Assembly: GCA_963700375.1 (NCBI GenBank)
Contig: CAVOXF010000004.1
Span: 433,577-497,576, forward strand
Reading direction: 5' to 3'
Origin: JAHEEL01 sp963700375
GTDB lineage: Bacteria; Actinomycetota; Acidimicrobiia; Spongiisociales; UBA5794
Length of the DNA stretch: 64,000 nucleotides
In this document: positions 27,141 through 34,345 of the stretch, in pieces
Numbering within the stretch: the first letter of the stretch is position 1
Layout of the letters: the number at the start of each line of letters is the position of its first letter
The notes under the pieces: model-generated
Databases searched by the model: none
Told to the model about the DNA's origin: nothing
Seen by the model: only the letters and a program-made list of their open reading frames with translations
Made by a program: the position numbers and the translations under genes

Positions 27141-27929
27141 TCAGCGACCGCGCTTCCAGTAGCCGCGAATCATGGTGTGAGATCGATCAATACCGCGGCC
27201 GTCGAAGAGGTGGCGTCTGATGCGCTGCATTGCCGCGGCTTCTCCGGCCGCCCAGATCCTGGTGCCCGGCTCGATCGGTGCAGCACTCACGTATTCGAAC
27301 TGCGCCGTACCTGGGGGAGCTCCGTCCTGCAGCACACACCAATCGACGCTCGCAACGGTATCGGCAAGCCGGCCTCCGATGGCGTCCGGGGAAATGACCT
27401 CGATTCCTGCCCGGACCGGCCGCTGCGGGGCCAGGGCGGAGATCAACTGAGAAATGGCCGGCGCGGCAGACTCGTCTCCCGTCAGCAGGAATGCCGAAGC
27501 TTCCGGGTCCGGCGTGTAGCCCCTTCCTGGCCCGGAGACCGCCGCTCGGTCACCGGGAACGGCCGCGACGGCCCAATCGGACGCGGCGCCTCCTTCGTGG
27601 ACTACGACGTCGAGCGTCAGCTCGCTCGTCGCACCATCGGGGCGGATCGGTGTGAAGGTTCTGAGGATCGGGCGGGATCCGTCCGCCAGCAGAAACTCGT
27701 TCCCATTCCACGTTGGGACCACGAGTTCAGATCCCGGAGTCGACGGCAGGAGGAGTCGAACACTCGCGGCGGGTTCGTCGACGACCAACTCACCGAGATC
27801 GGGCCCGTCAAGCGTCACCCGCACGAGCCAGTTGGTCCGACGCTCGACACGGACCACGGCCACGTGCTTGAACGGGGGTGGCTCGCGGCGGATACGCGGC
27901 GACGATCGGCCTCCAGCAGACTCACTCAT
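27141..27929 (-). CDS. Siderophore-interacting protein (FAD-dependent ferric-siderophore reductase type)
   Basis: 262 residues with an N-terminal FAD-binding barrel (VERRTNWLVRVTLDGPDL; RTFTPIRPD is the FAD motif) and a C-terminal NAD(P)H-binding region (AFLLTGDESAAPAISQLISA; IWAAGEAAAMQRIRRHLFD; RGYWKRGR at the end). Such proteins reduce Fe(III)-siderophores in the cytoplasm. The ATG at 27929 overlaps the end of the CPA2 antiporter gene by 8 nt, so the two are co-transcribed. No iron-box was recognised. Confidence 0.88.
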   Translation of the reverse strand: MSESAGGRSSPRIRREPPPFKHVAVVRVERRTNWLVRVTLDGPDLGELVVDEPAASVRLLLPSTPGSELVVPTWNGNEFLLADGSRPILRTFTPIRPDGATSELTLDVVVHEGGAASDWAVAAVPGDRAAVSGPGRGYTPDPEASAFLLTGDESAAPAISQLISALAPQRPVRAGIEVISPDAIGGRLADTVASVDWCVLQDGAPPGTAQFEYVSAAPIEPGTRIWAAGEAAAMQRIRRHLFDGRGIDRSHTMIRGYWKRGR

Positions 27930-29517
27930 TGGGTGCCTCCTCCGACCCGAGGACTTCGGCCGTAGCATCGTCGGCGAGCGCCTGCCCGGCCTCTTCGTAC
28001 AGGTTGCGGGCGACATCGACACCGGCGGCGCGCAACTCGTCAATCTGGTCCGGGTACCTCGCGATCGCGGCGATACGAGCATCGGGCAGGAACTCCTGAA
28101 TGCGATGGACACACTCCAAGTTCGCGCTGTGGTTGCTCATCGCGGCAATGACGAGTTCGACCTCGGGATGGAAGCGGACACGCTCCCAGTAGTCCCGATC
28201 GAGGGCGTCACCGCGCACCACGTTCCTCCCGTTCTCCTGGTGCATCGCCACCCGATCTGCATCACGGTCGATGCCGACGGCGACTGTCCCCCGCCGTTCC
28301 ACGATCTCGTCGTAGGCACCGGTGCCCACCCTGCCCATGCCGAACACGATGACCCTGGCATCGCCGCAATCCAGGATCGAGTCCTCCGGCAAGGTTGGCC
28401 GCCGCTCGAGCCCCTTGAGCCAACCGAGCCAGCGGTCGTAGAACTCGTACCGATGAGAGTCCGCAACCGACGCGACGACGAAGGAACCCGCCACGGCAAC
28501 GGCGACCGTCGACACCCAGCTTTGATCGACCAACCCTTCCGCCAGCGCCGCTGCTCCGACGATCAGACCGAATTCGCTGAATGTGGAGAGTGTCAGAGAA
28601 GAGTGGAGCGACGTGCGCGCTCTCAGGCGGAACCTGGTGAACAGCCAGAGGAAGCCGAACGTCTTCGCCGGGAGGAGCACGATGATCACCAGGCCAATCC
28701 CCCACGCGGCCGCGGAGGGGGCACCAGCCAGCCCGATCGACAGGAAGAAGCCGACGAGGAAGAGGTCCTTGAAGCTCAGGAGCCGGTCGGACATCTCTCC
28801 GGATCGTGGATGGCCGGACAGCAGCAGTCCCGCGACAAGCGCACCGAGATCGGGCTTCAGACCGAGCGATTCGAACACCCCGGCCCCGACGCCGACGGCG
28901 AGTGTGAAGCCGAAGAGCACCAGGATCTCGCCGTGTCCGCTGTGGTCGAGAAACCAACCTGCGATCGGGCGGAGCAGAACGAACGCGGGGACGACGAGAA
29001 GTGCCCACGGTGACGGCCACGTCCCTTCGGCCAGGACCAAGAACGCGACGGCGAAGATGTCCTGCAGGATCAGGACACCAATGGCCGTGCGCCCTGCCAG
29101 TGAGTCAGATTCGTTGGTGCGCTCGAGCGCCTGGACGGCGAATACCGTGCTCGAGAATGAAAGGGCGAAGCCGACCAGGGCTGCGGTTCCCGGCTCGAGA
29201 TCACGCGCGAGTGGAATCCCGAGCGCTCCGATCGCCAGCAGCAGCGCTCCCACGATCCCGGTCGCAACGGCAGCAAACACGGTGGCCGTCGCCCAGACCG
29301 ACGGGCGCGCCAGCGTCTTCGGGCGGAGCTTCAAGCCGATGCCGAAGAGGAGGAGGAGAATCCCGAGTTCAGAGACGACCTCGATCGCCTCGGTGACCTC
29401 GTATCCCAAGGAGTGGAGGACGAATCCTGCGACGAGGTAGCCGACGAGAGGGGGCAGGCCGAGTCGCTTCGCGAAGAACCCGAGAAGGAATGCGGTTGCG
29501 AGAAGGCCTGCGTCCAT
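27922..29517 (-). CDS. CPA2-family cation:proton antiporter with TrkA-N domain
   Basis: 531 residues. An N-terminal antiporter domain of about 12 TM helices (1-375; FFAKRLGLPPLVGYLVAGFV, GILLLLFGIGLKLRPKTLA, ALSFSSTVFAVQALE) and a C-terminal Rossmann TrkA-N domain starting at VIVFGMGRVGTGAYDEIVER. Layout is that of KefB/KefC-like K+/H+ or Na+/H+ exchange with nucleotide gating. It ends by overlapping the siderophore-interacting gene. A second, different CPA2 gene lies at 36.7 kb. Confidence 0.88.
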   Translation of the reverse strand: MDAGLLATAFLLGFFAKRLGLPPLVGYLVAGFVLHSLGYEVTEAIEVVSELGILLLLFGIGLKLRPKTLARPSVWATATVFAAVATGIVGALLLAIGALGIPLARDLEPGTAALVGFALSFSSTVFAVQALERTNESDSLAGRTAIGVLILQDIFAVAFLVLAEGTWPSPWALLVVPAFVLLRPIAGWFLDHSGHGEILVLFGFTLAVGVGAGVFESLGLKPDLGALVAGLLLSGHPRSGEMSDRLLSFKDLFLVGFFLSIGLAGAPSAAAWGIGLVIIVLLPAKTFGFLWLFTRFRLRARTSLHSSLTLSTFSEFGLIVGAAALAEGLVDQSWVSTVAVAVAGSFVVASVADSHRYEFYDRWLGWLKGLERRPTLPEDSILDCGDARVIVFGMGRVGTGAYDEIVERRGTVAVGIDRDADRVAMHQENGRNVVRGDALDRDYWERVRFHPEVELVIAAMSNHSANLECVHRIQEFLPDARIAAIARYPDQIDELRAAGVDVARNLYEEAGQALADDATAEVLGSEEAPNE

Positions 29518-29595
29518 GTCTGCAGTCCATTATGGAGGGCCGCGTTTGCGTGTGCGTCGGGTTCGAGCGAGATACCGCGACGGTGCAGTTGACGC

Positions 29596-29898
29596 TCAAT
29601 CGAGCGGTCGCCACCACTGGCCGGCCTGGCGTGTCGGGTGCGCCTCTTCGTCGAGGTTCCGGGCGGTGGCCTTGAAAGCCTGGAACTCGGCGTTGACAAC
29701 GTACCGCTCGGAGACCGATCTGAGCCATTCATCTACAGCGCCCGTCACCTCAGCGTCATTCGAGTACATCGCTTCGAACTCCTTGACGATCCGGACCGGC
29801 ACCGCCGAAAGAAACACGACGGCGCCGAAGCCGCTGTCCTCACTACCGGTGAGGTCCCACTCGACGAGAGATGGCTTCATCCTCCGCGGTCCTCGCAT
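29596..29898 (-). CDS. Hypothetical 100-aa soluble protein
   Basis: Short protein without TM segments or known motif; begins MRGPRRMKPSLVEWDLTG and ends GQWWRPLD. ATG 29898 is preceded by GGAGGG at 4-nt spacing; a second ATG at 29880 is possible. The composition (VRIVKEFEAMYSNDAEV, VNAEFQAFKATARNLDEEAH) looks like a folded helical protein. Lies between the CPA2 gene and the GNAT gene, divergent from the latter. Confidence 0.6.
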   Translation of the reverse strand: MRGPRRMKPSLVEWDLTGSEDSGFGAVVFLSAVPVRIVKEFEAMYSNDAEVTGAVDEWLRSVSERYVVNAEFQAFKATARNLDEEAHPTRQAGQWWRPLD

Positions 29899-30076
29899 TC
29901 GACCCTCCAGTCCGTGATCGACGCTAGCGCCACAGCACGCGCCAAGAGACGAGACGTCCGTGTGCCCCCGGAATCGGGTTCGGACCGATCCCGGTGGCCC
30001 ACGGTGTTCCGCGCGCCGGACGGGATCCGGGGCTTGTTTGCGTTTCGCAGCGGGTCAGACGATGCTGCGTCCCCGT

Positions 30077-30652
30077 ATGATCCACGACCCGACGCCCGCT
30101 CCCCCGCCTTTCGTGCGCCTTCGACCGGTGCAGGTGGACGACCTTCCGTGGATGGCAGCGATGACGACTGACCGCCTTGCCGTCGGAGAACACAACTGGG
30201 GCGGCGATCCGCGAGACCCGGCCGAGGCGGAAGCGCACCTCCAGGCTGAGTTCGACCGAGACGGACTTCTCGCTGAACTCGATGGAACCCTGATCGTGGA
30301 ACTCGGCGACGGCACACCCATCGGATCGGTGTCGTGGAGAACCGAGCGCTGGGGACCATCGCTCGGCAGCCGTTGCCCCGCATTCGGGATCGCGCTCCTG
30401 CCGGAGCACCGGGGACGCGGGTTCGGGACCGAGGCGCAACGCCAACTCATCGACTATCTGTTCGAGTCGACACCGGCAAACCGTATTCAGTCTGACACCG
30501 CAGCCGACAACCCGGCTGAACAGGCCGCGCTCCGCAACGCCGGCATGGTCGCGGAGGGCGTCGTACGGGAGGCCGAACTTCGCGACGGGGCGTACCACGA
30601 CCACACCCTCTTCAGCATCCTCCGCTCCGAGTGGGAAGCGCGGCGCGGCTAG
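30077..30652 (+). CDS. GNAT N-acetyltransferase, RimJ/RimL-like
   Basis: 191 residues. Opens with FVRLRPVQVDDLPWM typical of the RimJ/RimL class and carries the acetyl-CoA loop GIALLPEHRGRGFGTEAQRQ and the later NPAEQAALRNAGMVAEGVVR. Probably acetylates an N-terminal or small-molecule amine; substrate unknown. Its last 4 bp overlap the convergent regulator gene. Confidence 0.85.
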   Translation: MIHDPTPAPPPFVRLRPVQVDDLPWMAAMTTDRLAVGEHNWGGDPRDPAEAEAHLQAEFDRDGLLAELDGTLIVELGDGTPIGSVSWRTERWGPSLGSRCPAFGIALLPEHRGRGFGTEAQRQLIDYLFESTPANRIQSDTAADNPAEQAALRNAGMVAEGVVREAELRDGAYHDHTLFSILRSEWEARRG

Positions 30653-30936
30653 GAGCGTTCGGTGAGTACCCCGAGAAGCGCGCCTATCTCGAGATGCCTC
30701 TCCAACGCGTGGCGCAACGGCAATTCGGCATGAACCTGGTAGCGATTCCGCCTGCCGATCCGTTCATGGGACAGATAGCCGGCCACCTCGAGCTCGGCGA
30801 CAATCCGCTGTGTTGCGCGCTCGGTGATCTCCACCTGTTCTGCAACATCGCGCAAACGCACATCCGGGTTCTCGGCGATGCACAGCAGCACATGGGCGTG
30901 GTTCGTGAGAAAGGTCCAGCCGTGCGTTCCTGTCAT
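30649..30936 (-). CDS. Winged-helix regulator next to the Mrp operon (paralog A)
   Basis: 95 residues. Winged-helix core LTNHAHVLLCIAENPDVRLR, EQVEITERATQRIVAELEVAGYL, and wing RIGRRNRYQV. It is closely similar over its length to the regulator at 38589 (LTNHAHVLVCIAASPEIRIR..., RVGRRNRYEV). The start at 30936 matches the paralog and would be leaderless, with TATGAT at 30943-30948 about 6 nt upstream; a longer start at 30954 exists. It lies 35 bp downstream of the end of the Mrp operon on the same strand. Likely controls ion-homeostasis genes. Confidence 0.8.
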   Translation of the reverse strand: MTGTHGWTFLTNHAHVLLCIAENPDVRLRDVAEQVEITERATQRIVAELEVAGYLSHERIGRRNRYQVHAELPLRHALERHLEIGALLGVLTERS

Positions 30937-30954
30937 GACCGTATCATACGTCAT
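30935..30954. promoter_or_regulatory. Inverted repeat over the start of the winged-helix regulator
   Basis: ATGACCGTATCATACGTCAT pairs ATGAC(C)GTAT with ATACGTCAT around a single C. It covers the TATGAT -10 candidate and the leaderless start codon, so a protein bound here would block its transcription. Autoregulation by the encoded regulator is the simplest reading. Confidence 0.5.
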
Positions 30955-30971
30955 CAGAAACGTGAATCGCT

Positions 30972-31832
30972 CTACCGATGCCCGTCGAGCGCGTCGGCCG
31001 CCGGATCCTCGCCGAACAGCGCCATGATTCGCGCTTCCATCACGATGATGTCCCGGACCGCGACCTCGGGGTCTCGCGCGTCAAGAACGTGAACGTACAG
31101 AATGCGATCGTGCACTTCGAGGGCGACGGTGCCCGGGGTGAACGACACCGAGTTCATGAGGAGCGCGACCTCGCTGCGGGAATGTGCTCGCAGTGGCACC
31201 TCCAAGACCGCCGGGCTGATCTCATCCGGGCGAAGACGGAGCGCCAGGATCACGTCCCACGTCGAGACCACCATCTGGCCGATGAAGTGGGAAGCGAAAC
31301 GCAGAGCGGCTCGTGGGCGCAGGAGCGCGCCGAACCCTCTCGGGGCAGCGGCCCGAAACGCGTACGCGATCCCGACCGCCACGATCAGGCCGCCCAACAC
31401 CACGTTGGGCGCAACTGATCCGAACGCTGCCACCCACACGATGAACAACCACAACGCCAGCAACACGGTCGTACCGCGTGCCCGGGTGGTCGGCATGGAC
31501 TCGGAGGTTGGCAGCTCCGCTTCGAGTTCGACTGTCGATGGAACTCGTGGTGTCTCCGGATCGTGATATGCGGCCCGGGCGAGGAGGCTCATACCCAAAG
31601 GTCCGGAGAGGAACAGCAGCGCAACCACGATCAGCAGGATCAGGGCACCGCCGAGCCCCCCGGCTTCGATGCTCGCTGCGGTTGTGGTGGCGATGACGCC
31701 GACCGTGGCAGCCTTCGTCGCCGCGTGCATGCGCGTGAACACGTCCGGGAAGCGAATCAGACCGAAGGCGCCGAGCGCCATGAGCGCGGAGCCGGCAACC
31801 ACGAGCGATCCCCCGATGATGTCGACAATCAT
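30972..31832 (-). CDS. mrpG-mrpE: Mrp antiporter subunits G and E fused in one protein
   Basis: 286 residues. Residues 1-95 are MrpG: three TM helices with LGAFGLIRFPDVFTRMHAAT, the family signature. After a linker (about 96-125) residues 126-286 are MrpE: LLALWLFIVWVAAFGSVAPN, FRASAHFIGQ-like FASHFIGQMVVSTWDVILAL, PLRAHSRSEVALLMNSVSFT and TPGTVALEVHDRILYVHVLD. In the classical operon E, F and G are separate genes in that order; here G precedes E and they are joined in frame. The ATG overlaps the mrpF stop. Last gene of the operon. Confidence 0.88.
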   Translation of the reverse strand: MIVDIIGGSLVVAGSALMALGAFGLIRFPDVFTRMHAATKAATVGVIATTTAASIEAGGLGGALILLIVVALLFLSGPLGMSLLARAAYHDPETPRVPSTVELEAELPTSESMPTTRARGTTVLLALWLFIVWVAAFGSVAPNVVLGGLIVAVGIAYAFRAAAPRGFGALLRPRAALRFASHFIGQMVVSTWDVILALRLRPDEISPAVLEVPLRAHSRSEVALLMNSVSFTPGTVALEVHDRILYVHVLDARDPEVAVRDIIVMEARIMALFGEDPAADALDGHR

Positions 31833-32092
31833 CGTCGCGTCTCTTCTTCGATGTACCGGGCCACGATGACGGTGCTGATGAACGCTGTCAGCACGGCGAC
31901 GACCAGCACGGAGAGGTACGTGGTATCCCCGGTTGCGACGATGTAGAGCCCGAGTCCCCCAGCGCCGGCAAACAGCAGCGTGTCGAGCGCGACCATGCGG
32001 TCGGCCACCGACGGACCACGCACGACCCGGACCACAGCCGCCAGTGCCGCAAGCACGAGAAAGACCCCAGAGACGATGGTGACAACCGTCAT
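31829..32092 (-). CDS. mrpF: Mrp antiporter subunit F
   Basis: 87 residues, three TM helices, with VVRGPSVADRMVALDTLLFA, the MrpF signature. Small integral subunit of the Na+/H+ antiporter complex. Overlaps mrpD and the mrpG-mrpE fusion by 4 nt each. Confidence 0.9.
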   Translation of the reverse strand: MTVVTIVSGVFLVLAALAAVVRVVRGPSVADRMVALDTLLFAGAGGLGLYIVATGDTTYLSVLVVAVLTAFISTVIVARYIEEETRR

Positions 32093-33561
32093 GGTGTCGC
32101 GCTTCCGACCATGGCCGCGGTGACCGGCCCGACCCACAGGTCCTCCGCTGCTCGCTCGGCATACCCCACCAGCGGTTCTGCCGCGATGGCAACCACCAGG
32201 CTCACCGCAACGAGGGTCGCCGTCGCTGCCGCCATGCCGCGCGGCGTGACGCGCTTCTCATTCGTGCTCGGCTTGCCCCAGAACACACCAGCCCAGATCT
32301 TCGTCATCGAGAAGAGGGTGAGCACGCTCGCCGCGAGTGACACTCCAACGATGAGCCACGCCTCGGCAGCGAACCCGGCTTCAACCAGGGCAAGTTTGCC
32401 AACGAAACCAGAGAATGGAGGAAACCCCGCAAGGCTGAGGGCCGCAGGGAGGAACAGCGCGGCGATGATCGGCGACCGACGGGCAACGCCGTTCACGGCG
32501 TCGATCGCGCCGGTGCCCTCGGATTCCTCGACGAGGCCACCGACGAGGAAGAGCGATGCCTTCACGATGATCTGGTGAACGATGAACACGATCGCGGCCG
32601 CGACACCCGCAGCGGTTCCGAACCCGAGGCCCATGATCATGTAGCCGATCTGGCTCACGATATGGAATGACAGGATCCGCTTGATGTCCGTCTGAGCAAT
32701 CGCACCGAGCACACCCACGATCATCGTCAGCCCCGCGATCGTGAGCATGAATGGCGACAGTCCTTCGCTCGGGAACAGGAGCGTCTGCGTGCGGATGATG
32801 GCGTAGACCCCGATCTTGGTCAGCAGGCCGGCGAAGAGGGCCGTGACCGGAGTCGGCGCCACGGGATATGAGTCGGGCAGCCAGAAGAACAGCGGAAAGA
32901 TGGCCGCCTTGATCCCGAACACCATGAACAGCAGCCATCCGAGGCCCCTCCGAAGGCCCGGGTCCACGGCGTTGAGGCGGGTGGAGAGGTCCGCAAGGTT
33001 GACGCTGCCCGCCACACCGTAGATCAGCCCGATTGCGATCAGGAACAGGGCGGACGCGACGAGTCCGATGACAACATAGGTAATCGCCGTTCTCGTCTGC
33101 GTGCCGTCGGTCGCGTGGGTCAGAAGTACGTAGCTGGCGGTCAACATGATCTCGAACGCGACGAAGAGCGTGAAGAGGTCTCCAGTCAGGAGTGCAAGAG
33201 CGACGCCTGCGCCGAGAATCTGGTACACCGCATGGAACCCTCGGAACCCCTCGTCGGTTGCCCGCTGACTGACGGCATACGCGAGAACGGCGACCAGCGC
33301 TACGGTCGACACGAGGAGGAGCAGCACCGAAAAGCGATCGGCAACGAGTTGAATCCCGATCGGTGGCGCCCATCCCCCAACGGCGACCGTGATAGCCCCC
33401 TCACTGTCCACGATGAAGAGCAGCGCCGAGGCGACGACAACCGACGCGCCGCTCGCAATCAGGCTGATGGCGCGCTGCACCGCGACGCGTCGCCCTACCA
33501 CCAGCGTCAGGGCTCCGGCAAAGAGGGGAATCACAATGGGAAGTGTTGCCAGCGCCGTCAC
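32089..33561 (-). CDS. mrpD: Mrp antiporter subunit D (NuoM/NuoN-like)
   Basis: 490 residues, about 14 TM helices, related to complex I antiporter-like subunits. Proton-path residues are kept: Glu in FTLFVAFEIMLTASYVLL and Lys in VTALFAGLLTKIGVYAIIRT; ILSFHIVSQIGYMIMGLGFG is the typical middle helix. Forms with MrpA the ion-translocating part of the complex. 4-nt overlaps on both sides. Confidence 0.93.
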   Translation of the reverse strand: MTALATLPIVIPLFAGALTLVVGRRVAVQRAISLIASGASVVVASALLFIVDSEGAITVAVGGWAPPIGIQLVADRFSVLLLLVSTVALVAVLAYAVSQRATDEGFRGFHAVYQILGAGVALALLTGDLFTLFVAFEIMLTASYVLLTHATDGTQTRTAITYVVIGLVASALFLIAIGLIYGVAGSVNLADLSTRLNAVDPGLRRGLGWLLFMVFGIKAAIFPLFFWLPDSYPVAPTPVTALFAGLLTKIGVYAIIRTQTLLFPSEGLSPFMLTIAGLTMIVGVLGAIAQTDIKRILSFHIVSQIGYMIMGLGFGTAAGVAAAIVFIVHQIIVKASLFLVGGLVEESEGTGAIDAVNGVARRSPIIAALFLPAALSLAGFPPFSGFVGKLALVEAGFAAEAWLIVGVSLAASVLTLFSMTKIWAGVFWGKPSTNEKRVTPRGMAAATATLVAVSLVVAIAAEPLVGYAERAAEDLWVGPVTAAMVGSATP

Positions 33562-33920
33562 TGCTGAGCCTCCCGCCTGCGGGCGATCCTCAGATCCTCT
33601 GTGTCATCTTCGACTTCGTCCGAACCCTGTTCAGACCACGACCGGTATGCCAGAGCAAGCAAGAAGGCCGTGATCCCGAAGGTGATCACGATTGCCGTCA
33701 ACACGAGGGCCTGTTCCAGGGGGTCCGAGTACGGGCCGAGGCTCCCGTCCTCGAGCACGGGTGGCGCGCCCGGTGCCCCACCTGAGCCGAGCAGGATGAG
33801 GTTGGCCGCGTGAGCAATCAGTCCGAGGCCGACGATGATGCGGCTCAGCAACCTCTGGAGGATGAGATACGCGCCGGCGGCGAAGAGAATCCCGGCCGTG
33901 AGGGCAATCGTCCAGGTCAT
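33558..33920 (-). CDS. mrpC: Mrp antiporter subunit C (NuoK-like)
   Basis: 120 residues with three TM helices like NuoK: ILFAAGAYLILQRLLSRIIV, GLGLIAHAANLILLGSG and DPLEQALVLTAIVITFGITA. A charged C-terminal tail (EVEDDTEDLRIARRR) is cytoplasmic. ATG 33920 overlaps the mrpB stop. Confidence 0.92.
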   Translation of the reverse strand: MTWTIALTAGILFAAGAYLILQRLLSRIIVGLGLIAHAANLILLGSGGAPGAPPVLEDGSLGPYSDPLEQALVLTAIVITFGITAFLLALAYRSWSEQGSDEVEDDTEDLRIARRREAQQ

Positions 33921-34345
33921 GAGGGATCCGATCCGAGTTCGAGAATGGCGGTCACCACGAGTCCGATCACAACGATGTACACGCCGATGTCGAACAGGAG
34001 CAACGTCGACACCTTGATGTCGCCAACGACCGGGGTGGACCACTCGGCATACGCATAGGTGAGGAACGTGTCCCCGAACACCAGGCCGATAGCGCCGGCC
34101 GACATGGCAAGTATCAGACCGACACCTATCGCCGTCTCCGGATCGATCGGAAAGGCACGGCGCACTCCCCTCCGACCGAACGCGAGAAACACCAGGAGGA
34201 GCGCCGACGACGCGATCAGGCCGCCGGCGAATCCACCGCCGGGAACGTCGTGCCCCACAACGAGCAGGTACACCGAGAAGAGCATCAGGGTCGGAACCAT
34301 CGTCTGCGTGCCAGTTGCGAGGAGCGGCGAGAAGCGGATTCTCAT
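33917..34345 (-). CDS. mrpB: Mrp antiporter subunit B
   Basis: 142 residues, four TM helices. VYLLVVGHDVPGGGFAGGLI is the MrpB signature; LLLFDIGVYIVVIGLVVTAI forms the last helix. Overlaps mrpA and mrpC by 4 nt. Confidence 0.92.
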   Translation of the reverse strand: MRIRFSPLLATGTQTMVPTLMLFSVYLLVVGHDVPGGGFAGGLIASSALLLVFLAFGRRGVRRAFPIDPETAIGVGLILAMSAGAIGLVFGDTFLTYAYAEWSTPVVGDIKVSTLLLFDIGVYIVVIGLVVTAILELGSDPS

